From Halobacteriales archaeon YIM A00010 (GTDB lineage Archaea; Halobacteriota; Halobacteria; Halobacteriales; Haloarculaceae): DNA of 64,000 nt. This document shows positions 16,255 through 25,442 of this stretch, in pieces. The DNA lies in contig JAKCFJ010000001.1 of NCBI GenBank assembly GCA_025041175.1, forward strand, positions 1,116,001 to 1,180,000, read 5' to 3'. Under the pieces are notes generated by a model that ran no database searches, had not been told where the DNA came from, and saw only the letters and a list, made by a program, of their open reading frames with translations. Made by a program: the position numbers and the translations under genes. Position 1 is the first letter of the stretch. Every line of letters starts with the position of its first letter.

Positions 16255-17010
16255 TCACCCCCCACGGACCGTGGCTATCACACCGTTCGTGTGCACCCCG
16301 TCAATCTCGTCGTTGTCGAGCTGTTCGGCGCGATCCAGCTGTTCGACCAGATCGGGTTCGAACACGAGCTTCTTTCGTTTCCTCCCCTGTTTCAATCGCA
16401 CGTCTTCCCCACCCATCTCGTCGAGGAACTCCATCACCCGACCCACCGTCTGGTGGTGAGCCTTGCTGTACGTTTCACGGAGCTTGTTGCGAATTGCCCG
16501 CGAATCGATCACTTTCCGGCCGTGCATCGCGTGGTCCCAATCGACGCTCGTGATCTCGCTGGCGATCGCCCGGCTCCGGAGTTGGTTCTTGGAGAGCGAT
16601 TCGGTGGCGATCTCATCCGGGAGTCGTACGATCTGTTCCAGCGAGCTGCGGCCGCCGTTGACCCGTTCCAACTCGCCGGAGATCTCTTTCACTTTGGTGT
16701 TGAGTTTGTCGATGACGTTGAGATTGACCGATGCTCGTTCGTCGGCGTCGGTGAGCGTCCCGCGAATGTCCGCTTTGTCGCGTTCGTTTTCCTCGCGGTA
16801 GGCGGACAGCTCACCTTCGAGCGAATCGATGCGATCGTCCTGCTCCTCGATCGTCTCCTGTTGCTCGCTCACCGTCGCTTCTAGCTCGCTCACTCGCTCT
16901 CGCGTCTCGTGAAGCGCACTAATAAGCTTATCAACAATAGCGCCGGATTCATTACTGTTAACTGTGCTTCGCTCGTCGGTATCGTTGGGTTGGTCGAACA
17001 TTGTCATCAT
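16255..17010 (-). CDS. Coiled-coil protein with a C-terminal winged-helix-like region
   Basis: From ATG 17010 this is a 251-residue protein starting MMTMFDQPND. A long heptad-rich coiled coil covers about residues 25-120 (ETRERVSELEATVSEQQ, then RIDSLEGELSAYREE). The C-terminal half, with KNQLRSRAIASEITSVDWDH and TVGRVMEFLDEMG, resembles haloarchaeal DNA-binding-like proteins common in accessory and plasmid regions. The function is unknown. The frame extends to 17106, but the extra N-terminus is unlike the rest. An alternative start is ATG 17001. Confidence 0.65.
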   Translation of the reverse strand: MMTMFDQPNDTDERSTVNSNESGAIVDKLISALHETRERVSELEATVSEQQETIEEQDDRIDSLEGELSAYREENERDKADIRGTLTDADERASVNLNVIDKLNTKVKEISGELERVNGGRSSLEQIVRLPDEIATESLSKNQLRSRAIASEITSVDWDHAMHGRKVIDSRAIRNKLRETYSKAHHQTVGRVMEFLDEMGGEDVRLKQGRKRKKLVFEPDLVEQLDRAEQLDNDEIDGVHTNGVIATVRGG

Positions 17011-17282
17011 CAACCCACCCTCGGACGTGCTTGTTACACGTTCGGGGGAACCGGTTTTCCGGTTCGCACCGATCGGATGAGTATACGTACCACGTGATAC
17101 CCTCACTATTTAGTAGTGTCGAAATTCCGGTAGTGGCGGATAGCTGTTTCTCGCGCGACTGCCGTCGATATTCGATCGAACGAGACGTTCACGAACAGAG
17201 ACAATAAAGCCACAGTCACGCGCACATCGACACCGCTCTGCGATGGTGGTGGCGCTCCAGAACGGTTAGTCGACGATAAAAT

Positions 17283-18908
17283 TCACAGATAGCCGAGATC
17301 GGCCAGTCTGCTTTCGACGGCTTCATCAGCGACGCTGTCCCCGGTATCGTCGCCGTATTCGGGGTACTCGCTCGCGCCGGTGTCCTCGACGACCGGGAGG
17401 ACGCGCCCGTCCATTCGATCGCTGTAGGGAACCCCGAGCGCGGCCATGATCGTCGGAGCGACGTCGTACAGATGGGCGTCCTCGACCGACATGGAGTCAT
17501 CGACACCCTCACCCATCGCCGCGAACACCCCATCGCGCTTGTGGTTCCACGGCTCGGTGGGCGGACCGAACTGGTTCCCGAGCAGCTGTGCCGACAGGAA
17601 ATACTCGAAGTCCTTTGGAACAGTCACGATGTCGACGGCGTTCTCGCTGTAAGCGCCGTCGTAATACTCCTCCCGAGGGGCGACGGTCTCGAACATCGGT
17701 TCACCCTCGGGCGTCTCCACGCCTTTGAGCCGGTTGATGAGATCGGACCGTACCGGCTCGTACTCGTCTTGGGCCACGACGCCCTCCGGTTCGCGTCCTT
17801 GGAGGTTGATCCTGACACCCAGCTCGATGCGGGCGCGCATGTACGCCGTCGACTCGGGGAAGTCCACCTGTTCGCTCGCCGTCCGCGCGACGTTGTCGGG
17901 CATGTACTGCTTCACGATGTGGTTGAGTCCGAGCCGCCGGAGACCGTCGCCGACCCGCGAAGCAGTAACGCCGTGTTGGGCCACTTTCGCCGCTAGCCGC
18001 TCGAAAACGTTGGGTTCCCACGTTTCTTCGTTTTCACCCTCTCGAAGCTGGTTCCGGATCGGATTCCACGAGGGCATCCCTTTGCCGCCCTGGGTCGTCA
18101 CCACGAACCCCTCGTCTTTGAGGAACTCGTTCATGCGGAACTCCTGTTTGTCGTACGGACCCATCCCGTGGTCGCTCGCAATAAAAACGCGTTTCGCGTC
18201 GCACTGTTCGAGGATCTTCCCGATCTGGCGATCGGTCTCCTCGTACACCGTTTTCACCATCTCCCAGTCGCCACGGAACTCGTGAAACACGGTGTCCGGT
18301 TTTTGGAACTCGACGAATCCGAACTCCGGTTCGAACCGCCCGTCAAGATACCGGAACGCCTCGCCGCGCATCCGAATCAGCGTCGTGTACTCGTCCATCT
18401 TCTCCGCGTCCGACCACGCCTCGTCGTCGCGCTCGTAGATCGGGTACACTCGATACTCCCCGATCTCCTCTCGAACGTCCTCGAGAACTCCGTCTGGGTG
18501 TGATTCTGGGTGCTCCGGTCCGATGAATCCGGGAATGATCGCCCCGTCAATCTCGTCGGATGGATGGGTCACCGGCACGTTCACCACGACGCTCGACATG
18601 TCGTGTTCTTCTAACAGCGTCCACATCGCGTGCTCGCGGACGTGATCGGCGCTCACAACGCGCCAATCGTAGCCATCGTAATCGACGAAACCGAACGTTC
18701 CGTGCTTGCCCGGATTCACTCCGGTGTACATCGACGGCCACGCGCTGGGCGTCCACGGCGGGATCTGAGAGGTGAGCGGTCCGGAAACGCCTTGCTCACA
18801 GATCGACTGAATGTTCGGTACGAGATCCTCTTCGAACAGACGCTCGAACACCGGCAAACAACCGGCGTCGATCCCGATCAACAACGCTTCCATTCGGTGA
18901 TCACTCAT
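17283..18908 (-). CDS. Type I phosphodiesterase/alkaline phosphatase superfamily protein
   Basis: The 541-residue cytoplasmic-type protein has the alkaline-phosphatase-superfamily metal site: D14 in LIGIDAG, the likely nucleophile T53 in PPWTPSAWPS, the SDHGMG motif near residue 245 and a late His (EPWNHKRDGVF). Such nucleotide pyrophosphatase/phosphodiesterase-like proteins are frequent beside haloarchaeal surface-polysaccharide genes. No signal peptide is visible. It follows the GT2 and GT-C genes on the same strand after a 209-base gap. A role in cleaving nucleotide-sugar or lipid-linked phosphodiesters is inferred. Confidence 0.88.
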   Translation of the reverse strand: MSDHRMEALLIGIDAGCLPVFERLFEEDLVPNIQSICEQGVSGPLTSQIPPWTPSAWPSMYTGVNPGKHGTFGFVDYDGYDWRVVSADHVREHAMWTLLEEHDMSSVVVNVPVTHPSDEIDGAIIPGFIGPEHPESHPDGVLEDVREEIGEYRVYPIYERDDEAWSDAEKMDEYTTLIRMRGEAFRYLDGRFEPEFGFVEFQKPDTVFHEFRGDWEMVKTVYEETDRQIGKILEQCDAKRVFIASDHGMGPYDKQEFRMNEFLKDEGFVVTTQGGKGMPSWNPIRNQLREGENEETWEPNVFERLAAKVAQHGVTASRVGDGLRRLGLNHIVKQYMPDNVARTASEQVDFPESTAYMRARIELGVRINLQGREPEGVVAQDEYEPVRSDLINRLKGVETPEGEPMFETVAPREEYYDGAYSENAVDIVTVPKDFEYFLSAQLLGNQFGPPTEPWNHKRDGVFAAMGEGVDDSMSVEDAHLYDVAPTIMAALGVPYSDRMDGRVLPVVEDTGASEYPEYGDDTGDSVADEAVESRLADLGYL

Positions 18909-19117
18909 CGTGACTCACCACCCGCTCTCGTTCCATTATCGTGTTTCGTATCCGTTCGTCCATAAACCGTCCGTCCAAGATCCGGTCGACGAGAGAGTGA
19001 TCTGACTGACATCCATATGTTTCTCATTATTGTTTCGGATCGCTCCGTGTGCACTTATTCCTTCCTTCCTTCCGTTCGATGAGGCCGAATCCGGCACATA
19101 CCAGGGTTGTGCCGCTT

Positions 19118-21112
19118 CTAGGCTCCTGGTGGACTACATATTTTCACATCGTCGTTGCTGTATATTATATTCATGTTCTCCCCGCACGTCTGTTTTGTGT
19201 TGACAGACGGTTTGTACGCCGTACTCGCGTTGTTGTGATAGAACTCGAAATGCGCCGCGCCGTCCCGCTGATAGTCCCGATAAATGACGGCTTGGCTGTC
19301 GTTCATGGTCTTGTTGCCGGTGGCGTCTTCCCCAACCCTGCCTTGGACAGAGCCGTTTCTAAACGCCGTCATCGTTATGTTTTCGTGTGCCTCCGTGCGG
19401 TGGAACACCGTGTAATAGGGTTGGTCGCTCGTCCACACCTCGTTCGAATTCTCGGAGTAGGTGTCGACAGCGTTCACGGCAGCCAGTTCCGCTTCGGTGT
19501 AGCTGTACCGGGTCTGGGAGTCCGAGAACGGCGGACTGTCCTGTGTGCTGTCGCTCGCGAGGAACGACGCCGCCGGAAAGACGACGACGAACACCAACAG
19601 AACGACCACGACGGCCGACGGGTTGGCGTTGTTCACGAGGTACGACAGCCCGATCGCCGCGACCACCACCATCGGTGCCGCGACGAACGGGAACCACCGG
19701 CCGGGCACGAACGTCCGAACGCCCAGAATCGGGAAGCCGAAGACGAACACGAGCATGGCGACGGTGGCGACCACGCTCGTGAACATGGCGTGTGAGATGT
19801 TCTCCTGGCGGATGATGTAGTAACAGCCGACGATCGTCAACAGCAACACCAACAGGAATCCCAACACGTCGAGATACTCTATGAGTGTGGACATGAGCGT
19901 GGGCTGGGGTGCAACGCTCGGTGGAATGGTGTCCCCCGCCAGCTCACCGACGCCCCCGGATTCGAACGTTTCGGCGAAGTAGCCGACCATCACCGTCAGG
20001 AACGTTCCGTTGTGTTGTGGAGTGAGCGACCACATGAACGTGATCAGCCCGAGGTCGAACACCAACAGGCCGGTGAGATTCACCGACTCCCTCGTCGAGG
20101 AGCGCGCCCAGTTGGGCCGTCCGATGTCGAACAGACCGAGCCCGAGCGCGAAGTACGCGAGCAGCCCGGATCCGGTGAACACCAGCATGATGAACGCTGA
20201 GATCTGGTGGGTGAGAATGACCGCAACGCTGAAGAAGACGACCAGCCCGAAATCTCTCGGCTTGTAGTCGATCCGTAACATCCGACCGAGGCTGTAAAAG
20301 ACGGAGAGGAAGAAGATCAACCCCAGACTGGTCGGGATGATGTGGATTCCCCACTCGATCACCGCAGCGCTCATCGAGTAAATCGCCGTGGCGAACACCG
20401 CCCACCGCTTGCGGACGAAAAACGTCGCCGTCGAATAGATGAGCAGCACCGAAAGGGGCATCGACACCCCGAGGACGAGATACAACGCTGTTTTGATCGG
20501 AACGTCCAACAACAAGCTCGACCCCACGACCAGCAGGTGGTACAGCGGGGCAGCGTAGTACTTTCGATTGGAGATCGGCTGGAGTGATCCCGCATCGAGG
20601 ATGGACGGTGCCCAGTTTCCCATGTGGGTCCAGATGTCGATCCCGATATACCCGGGCGTCGTGTACAGCGCGGTGAACCGCAGCACCAGTCCGAACAGGA
20701 CGATCAGAAACAACAGCAGCGTCGGGGAGAAGTAGTCACTGTCCACGAACAGGATCGTCACCAATAGGGCCGACCCAATGGCTGCGGCGATGTCGTAAAA
20801 CAGGAGCGATCGCCCGCCCTCGAGCCCCGCGAGCAGAATCAACAGTGCTGATCCCAGAACGATGAGCGAGGGAAGCAACCGTGACATCGTGGTCGACAGC
20901 GTCGGTAGCTCACCGGGATACTCGTCCCTGGCCGCGATCAGATACAGCAGCGATGCGACGCCGAGCACGACCGGAAGCGTCCGGACGTACACGTCGTCCA
21001 GGAAGAGCTGCAAGGGCAGCATAGCGATCGCTGCCAGCAGTCCGAGCAAACCCGCGATAATATCGAGACGGCCCTGTCGTACCATCCCGATGAGGCCAGG
21101 TCGAGTACTCAT
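19118..21112 (-). CDS. GT-C-like polytopic membrane protein with an extracellular C-terminal domain
   Basis: This 664-residue protein has about 13 hydrophobic helices. Early loop sequences such as IGIDIWTHMGNWAPS resemble GT-C glycosyltransferase-type membrane proteins. It ends in a soluble domain (about residues 505-664) with several N-glycosylation sequons (NIT, NGS, NKT, NDS, NAS), so that domain probably faces the outside. It starts nine bases after the GT2 stop codon, so the two genes are co-transcribed. Transfer of a sugar from a dolichol-linked donor is inferred; a flippase or polymerase role is the alternative. Confidence 0.72.
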   Translation of the reverse strand: MSTRPGLIGMVRQGRLDIIAGLLGLLAAIAMLPLQLFLDDVYVRTLPVVLGVASLLYLIAARDEYPGELPTLSTTMSRLLPSLIVLGSALLILLAGLEGGRSLLFYDIAAAIGSALLVTILFVDSDYFSPTLLLFLIVLFGLVLRFTALYTTPGYIGIDIWTHMGNWAPSILDAGSLQPISNRKYYAAPLYHLLVVGSSLLLDVPIKTALYLVLGVSMPLSVLLIYSTATFFVRKRWAVFATAIYSMSAAVIEWGIHIIPTSLGLIFFLSVFYSLGRMLRIDYKPRDFGLVVFFSVAVILTHQISAFIMLVFTGSGLLAYFALGLGLFDIGRPNWARSSTRESVNLTGLLVFDLGLITFMWSLTPQHNGTFLTVMVGYFAETFESGGVGELAGDTIPPSVAPQPTLMSTLIEYLDVLGFLLVLLLTIVGCYYIIRQENISHAMFTSVVATVAMLVFVFGFPILGVRTFVPGRWFPFVAAPMVVVAAIGLSYLVNNANPSAVVVVLLVFVVVFPAASFLASDSTQDSPPFSDSQTRYSYTEAELAAVNAVDTYSENSNEVWTSDQPYYTVFHRTEAHENITMTAFRNGSVQGRVGEDATGNKTMNDSQAVIYRDYQRDGAAHFEFYHNNASTAYKPSVNTKQTCGENMNIIYSNDDVKICSPPGA

Positions 21113-21121
21113 CGATATCGA

Positions 21122-22180
21122 TCAGTCGTCGTCGGCTGGAATCGCTTTCGACTCGGTGCGTCCGTTCTTAGAGACGTCGGTCGTAGGGAGCGACGTCGGC
21201 GTCTCCCTGACCTGCACGCCTTTCTCCTCGTTTTCCATCCGGTCGATCACCATCGCTGCCAACAGGAGCACGATCCCCGACAGCGCTGTGAAGAACCAGT
21301 TATTCGACTGTTCACGCTGGAGCGCAAGCGTTGACAACAGTTTCGCGACGCCGAGACCGGTGACGCCGGCACCGAGATAGTACGCCGCTGCGAACGGACG
21401 GAAATCCTTGAGGATGTACTTCTGATTCAGCCGCCACAAAAAGCGGTGGAGCAGCATGTACGACACCTTCGGGACGTACGCGGAGTAGTTGATGTGGCTC
21501 TTCCAATCGTCGCCGTAAACGGTGTCCGCCGAGTGAACGACGTCGGCAACGCGACAGTCCGCGAGGTTGAGCCGAACCAACAGATCGTTGCAGTAGCCGT
21601 AGTACTCGTACATCCCATCGATGTCGGCGCGCTGGAGCGCCTCCTGGGAGATGGCGGTGTAGCCGTTCTGTGGGTCGGAGATGTTCCAGTAGCCGCTCGA
21701 TATCTTCGTCAGCAGCGAGAGGACGGTGTTGCCGAACAGCCGGAACCGGGGCATCGCATCGAGGGTTTCGAATTTCATGAAGCGGTTCCCTTTCGCGTAG
21801 TGGGCTTTCCCCTCGACAACGGGATCGATGAATTTCGTTAGTACGTCCGGATCCATCTGTCCGTCACCACCCATCACGGCCGTGACGTCGATACCGTCCT
21901 CCAACGCCTGTAAGTAGCCGGTTTTGATCGCACCACCGACGCCACGGTTCACCTTGTGCTGAATGGGGACGACGCGGGCATCGTACCCGTTCGTCGCCGA
22001 ATGTGCTGCGTTGTACTCCGTGGCGTGCTCGGTTATTTCGAGCCACGTGCCGTCCGTCGAGCCGTCGTCTATGACGTACGCCCTATCGACAAACGAGGGC
22101 AGCGTGTCGACCACCTCGCCTACGTAGCCTTCCTCGTTGTACGCCGGTATGACGACGCCGATCGTGTGTTCGTGATACAT
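21122..22180 (-). CDS. Family 2 glycosyltransferase with C-terminal membrane helices
   Basis: The 352-residue protein has the GT-A start GVVIPAYNEEGYVGEVV, the nucleotide-binding DDGSTDGT (38-45) and the metal-binding region MGGDGQMDPD (103-112). Two hydrophobic helices near residues 262-285 and 297-315 anchor it to the membrane. It resembles dolichol-phosphate sugar synthases and archaeal AglJ-like enzymes. It is the first gene of the minus-strand glycan group and is divergent from a GT4 gene. It probably charges dolichol phosphate with a sugar for the neighbouring GT-C-like protein. Confidence 0.88.
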   Translation of the reverse strand: MYHEHTIGVVIPAYNEEGYVGEVVDTLPSFVDRAYVIDDGSTDGTWLEITEHATEYNAAHSATNGYDARVVPIQHKVNRGVGGAIKTGYLQALEDGIDVTAVMGGDGQMDPDVLTKFIDPVVEGKAHYAKGNRFMKFETLDAMPRFRLFGNTVLSLLTKISSGYWNISDPQNGYTAISQEALQRADIDGMYEYYGYCNDLLVRLNLADCRVADVVHSADTVYGDDWKSHINYSAYVPKVSYMLLHRFLWRLNQKYILKDFRPFAAAYYLGAGVTGLGVAKLLSTLALQREQSNNWFFTALSGIVLLLAAMVIDRMENEEKGVQVRETPTSLPTTDVSKNGRTESKAIPADDD

Positions 22181-22500
22181 ATATCGCGTGTCTACTCTCT
22201 CGTCTCCTGTTTGATGGCGAAGGGGTATTACAATACACCCCCTAAACCCGGAGACCCGGTCTTACTAGATGCATAGCTCCCTACGGTCTTATTATCGTTT
22301 CTAGATCGAACGACAGACGACAGACGCGCGTCTAACGGAGATACCGACGGGTACACGCGCAGCTATGGGTCATTTGGAGGAACACTAATCTGAGTATACT
22401 GGTACCACGCATCACGAAAGCCCGTCGGGGAAAGCAAGTAGTCAAGAGTCAGGAGCCGAGACCGGACAGACATGACCGAGGTCACACGGGGTGGAAACGC
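22181..22500. other. 320-base divergent intergenic region in the glycan locus
   Basis: No gene is supported. The region must hold the divergent promoters of the GT2 and GT4 genes. AT-rich patches occur at about 22225-22235 and 22290-22300. I see no strong inverted repeat. Confidence 0.4.
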
Positions 22501-23751
22501 GTGAGTGAACGGTTGGACGTCGGCTTCGTTCCTGCGGAGTGCCCGGGCGCGGCCGGAACCGGTGCCGTCCGCACGTCGACGTTGCTCATCGAACGGCTCT
22601 CGCAGCACCACGATCTGACCGTGTACGTGTCGAGCCAGATGGATTCATCGACGGCATCGTTACCCGCCGAGGATCGGGTCGACTACGTGATACACGACAA
22701 TCTCCCCAAGCTTCCCCACCCGCTCACGAACAAGATCGACACGTTGGGTGAGGAGATCGACGCGCTCGAACGACACGAGCTGGTGCATTCGTACTCTTCG
22801 GCGTTCATCCCCGTACTCGCTGAGATCGAGACACCGACGCTCTCGACGCTCAACTCCTATCTTCCCGTCTGCCCGAAAGCGGACATGATGTACCACGGCG
22901 AGCGCAAATGTTCGGGACCGGGTCGGCTGAAATGCGCCAGCTGTGTCCCGGCAACCGCGCTCAAACGCCGGCAGGGGGTCGATGCGGAACTCCGGGGAGG
23001 GTACGTTTCGCTCGGTCAGATCGGATTCGTGTTCGAATCGATCGATCGGGCGTGGGAGATCGACGCGTACCACGCGCTGTCACCGCATCTGGTCGAGGAC
23101 TTCGGGAGCCTGGGCTTTCCAGACGACCGGATCGAGGTTATTCCCCACTTCTACGACGAAGCGTTCGCAACCATCGGTGACAGTCCTGAAGGAACGACGC
23201 CGACGCCGGGAGACGACGGTCCGATCACGCTCCTGTACGTGGGTGCCCTACAGGATATCAAGGGCGTCCACGTGCTCGTGCGCGGACTCGCCCACGTTCT
23301 CAATCGGGGCTACGACGCGGAGCTACACGTCGCTGGCTCGGGACCCTACGAGGAACAGCTCCACGAGCTGGCCCGAGAACTCGGGGTCGACGCCGACATC
23401 CAGTGGCTCGGGTACGTCGATCACGACGAGCTGGCGACCGTCTACAACGACGCGGACGTGTTCGTGTATCCGGGGCTTCTCGACGAACCATTCGGGCGCG
23501 TGCTGCTCGAGGCGCTGTCGACCCGAACGCCGATCCTCGCTTCCGACGTGGGGAGTACCGACTACATTGTCGGCCCAGCTGGAGAGCGGTTTACCGCCGG
23601 TGATCCGAGCGCGCTCGCAGACGCCTTCGAACGGCTCACCGAGGAGTACACCGCCCACTACGACGCCATTCCCTCCCACATCGAACGGTTCGCACCGGAG
23701 ACGGTCGAACAGGCGTTTTCGGAGCGGTACCGCGCCGTCGCAGCCGAGTAG
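22501..23751 (+). CDS. Family 4 (group 1) glycosyltransferase
   Basis: The 416-residue GT-B protein has the C-terminal nucleotide-sugar domain with LLYVGALQDIKGVHVLVRGL and the DEPFGRVLLEALSTRTP motif carrying the E-x7-E retaining signature. The N-terminal acceptor domain has an unusual cysteine cluster (VCPKADMMY, then KCSGPGRLKCASC), as in some glycosyltransferases with a structural zinc or disulfide. It starts at GTG 22501; an ATG is not available nearby in frame. It is divergent from the GT2-led group. Confidence 0.88.
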   Translation: MSERLDVGFVPAECPGAAGTGAVRTSTLLIERLSQHHDLTVYVSSQMDSSTASLPAEDRVDYVIHDNLPKLPHPLTNKIDTLGEEIDALERHELVHSYSSAFIPVLAEIETPTLSTLNSYLPVCPKADMMYHGERKCSGPGRLKCASCVPATALKRRQGVDAELRGGYVSLGQIGFVFESIDRAWEIDAYHALSPHLVEDFGSLGFPDDRIEVIPHFYDEAFATIGDSPEGTTPTPGDDGPITLLYVGALQDIKGVHVLVRGLAHVLNRGYDAELHVAGSGPYEEQLHELARELGVDADIQWLGYVDHDELATVYNDADVFVYPGLLDEPFGRVLLEALSTRTPILASDVGSTDYIVGPAGERFTAGDPSALADAFERLTEEYTAHYDAIPSHIERFAPETVEQAFSERYRAVAAE

Positions 23752-23758
23752 CTTCGTC

Positions 23759-23785
23759 CGTTGCGTTCGTTGCATTCGTTGCATT
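23759..23785 (+). repeat. 9-bp tandem repeat, three units
   Basis: CGTTGCGTT, CGTTGCATT and CGTTGCATT follow one another between the stop codons of the convergent GT4 and lipoprotein genes. It is a short variable-number-type repeat with no visible coding role. Confidence 0.6.
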
Positions 23786-23815
23786 CAGTTTCGTTTCCGG
23801 TTCGAGCCACGCTGT

Positions 23816-25153
23816 TCACGGGGGGATATCCACGATCCCGATCGTCCACAGATCTTCGGGGGATCCTTGTGCACGAACACCATCGACGGCACAGCGCCAC
23901 CCCTCGTCCGGACCGCGCCACCACGGATCGAACGTGTGCATCCCGTTGTTCGCCCAGCCGGTACCGAACTCGTACAGCACTGGCGAACCGGACACCTCCC
24001 GGTCCTGGTATCGTGAGGGCGACAGCGAGGTTACTTCGTAGCACCGGATGGCATCGCCGTAGTTCTCCACGGAGTCCTGGAAGTAGAGAAACAGCCGATC
24101 CCCGACCACCATCGGCCGGCCACCCTGCCGTCCTGCTCGCAGTCGATCGGTGACGACGGGGTTTTGTCTGTGGGGTGTCCACCCCTCGCGTTCGAGATCC
24201 CGCGAGTGATACACCATCACGCTGTCGTTGCCGCGGTCGGTGAACAGCCACCACCGTCCCTGGTACCGGACGAACGTCGGATCGTGTGGGTAGTAGTCCA
24301 CATCGATCGCGTTCCCGATGTGGCGCCAGTCGGTGGGAAACCGGCGGGCTTTGTACAGTTCCACGCGCTTTCCGGTCGGCGGACACATGTAGTAGTCGCC
24401 CCGCTGTTTCCAGACCAGTGGAAAGGACGTGTGATATCGCTTCGTGAGAACGACCTGGTCGTACGTCCAACGTAATCCATCCGGACTGGTGGCGTGGCCG
24501 ATCGGTGCGTCGGGCGTTCGATCCTCGTTGACGATCTCGAAAAACATGTGCCACGTCCCCGCTTCGAGGAACATGAACGGATCAGCCACGTAGTCCACGC
24601 TCCCGTAGTCGGTCACGTCCCGAGCGCGCAACACTGGCGTGGCGGTTGATGGCCGAAAGTTGACTCCTGTCGGTGGCGCTGTCCCCACAGGAGCGTGGGG
24701 GAGCTGCGGAATCGTCTCACCAACGTGCAGTGGCTCTGCTGTTTCCTGCCCGTCCGCCGGCTCATCCGTTTGCTCTAACTCCACTACCTCCCTCTCCTCT
24801 GTCGGCTCATCCGTTTGTTCCACCCCCGCCACCTTCCCTTCCTCCGTCGGTTCCGCTCTCTCCGTCCCATCCCCAGACTCGGTCTCGGATCGGGTGCTGG
24901 GCGGTGTCTCAGTTTTGGTCCCTGTTTGCGGATCGGTCTCCTTCGAGTGGATCGTCGTCCGGACGTCCGGAGGCGACGAAGTCGGTACTGGTGCTGATCG
25001 AGTACTGGAAGATCCTGTCACTGTAGTGGTTTGTCGATGGGTGGCAGTACTAGTGGTGGTCGTCTGCGTCGATTTGTCTTCAGACTGTTGACACCCAGTA
25101 ACTGCAGCCATTAGTGCTGTACTCCACAGAAACCGGCGGCGTGTCCAATCCAT
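23816..25153 (-). CDS. Tat-exported lipoprotein with a five-bladed beta-propeller (GINT1-N/GH43-like) domain
   Basis: From ATG 25153 the 445-residue protein begins with a Tat lipoprotein signal: twin arginine in DWTRRRFLWS and lipobox VTGC with Cys21. A long Thr/Ser/Glu-rich linker with internal repeats (EQTDEPTEEREVVELEQTDE) reaches about residue 140. The folded domain contains DPFMFLEAGTWHMFFE, GHATSPDGLRW, DPTFVRYQGRWWLFTDRG and a GGRPMVVGDRLFLYFQ blade. This matches the propeller found in glucosamine inositolphosphorylceramide transferases and GH43-like proteins. It is probably a cell-surface protein that binds or cleaves glycans. Catalysis is not established. Confidence 0.8.
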   Translation of the reverse strand: MDWTRRRFLWSTALMAAVTGCQQSEDKSTQTTTTSTATHRQTTTVTGSSSTRSAPVPTSSPPDVRTTIHSKETDPQTGTKTETPPSTRSETESGDGTERAEPTEEGKVAGVEQTDEPTEEREVVELEQTDEPADGQETAEPLHVGETIPQLPHAPVGTAPPTGVNFRPSTATPVLRARDVTDYGSVDYVADPFMFLEAGTWHMFFEIVNEDRTPDAPIGHATSPDGLRWTYDQVVLTKRYHTSFPLVWKQRGDYYMCPPTGKRVELYKARRFPTDWRHIGNAIDVDYYPHDPTFVRYQGRWWLFTDRGNDSVMVYHSRDLEREGWTPHRQNPVVTDRLRAGRQGGRPMVVGDRLFLYFQDSVENYGDAIRCYEVTSLSPSRYQDREVSGSPVLYEFGTGWANNGMHTFDPWWRGPDEGWRCAVDGVRAQGSPEDLWTIGIVDIPP

Positions 25154-25180
25154 TACTCCAATATCAGACACAATTACCAT

Positions 25181-25442
25181 TAATCTACCGGATCACAACT
25201 ACATTGTATGAATATCCAACACTAAACAATAGTAACACACAATGAACAATAGCTATTATATTATTATATAACATTAATTTTGATAGCTAGTGTGTGATAT
25301 TACCTACAGTGTATACAATATGAAGATGGGTGCAGTTCATCGACCGCCGCGCGGTGACAGCGGTCCATCTCGCACCATACCTATACGAGATTATGAATTA
25401 GATTATAAAGTGTTTTGTCTCCGTTAGAAGAGAGTACAACCA
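25181..25442. other. AT-rich divergent intergenic region
   Basis: These 262 bases are very AT-rich, with long A/T runs at 25240-25290 and near 25390-25410. They separate the two divergent lipoprotein genes and must hold both promoters. No gene is seen. Confidence 0.45.

Noticed and set aside
13821-17010. Integrated element bounded by a tRNA attachment site
   Set aside because: I looked for a second copy of the tRNA-Thr 3' end downstream and found none in the window, and there is no integrase gene.
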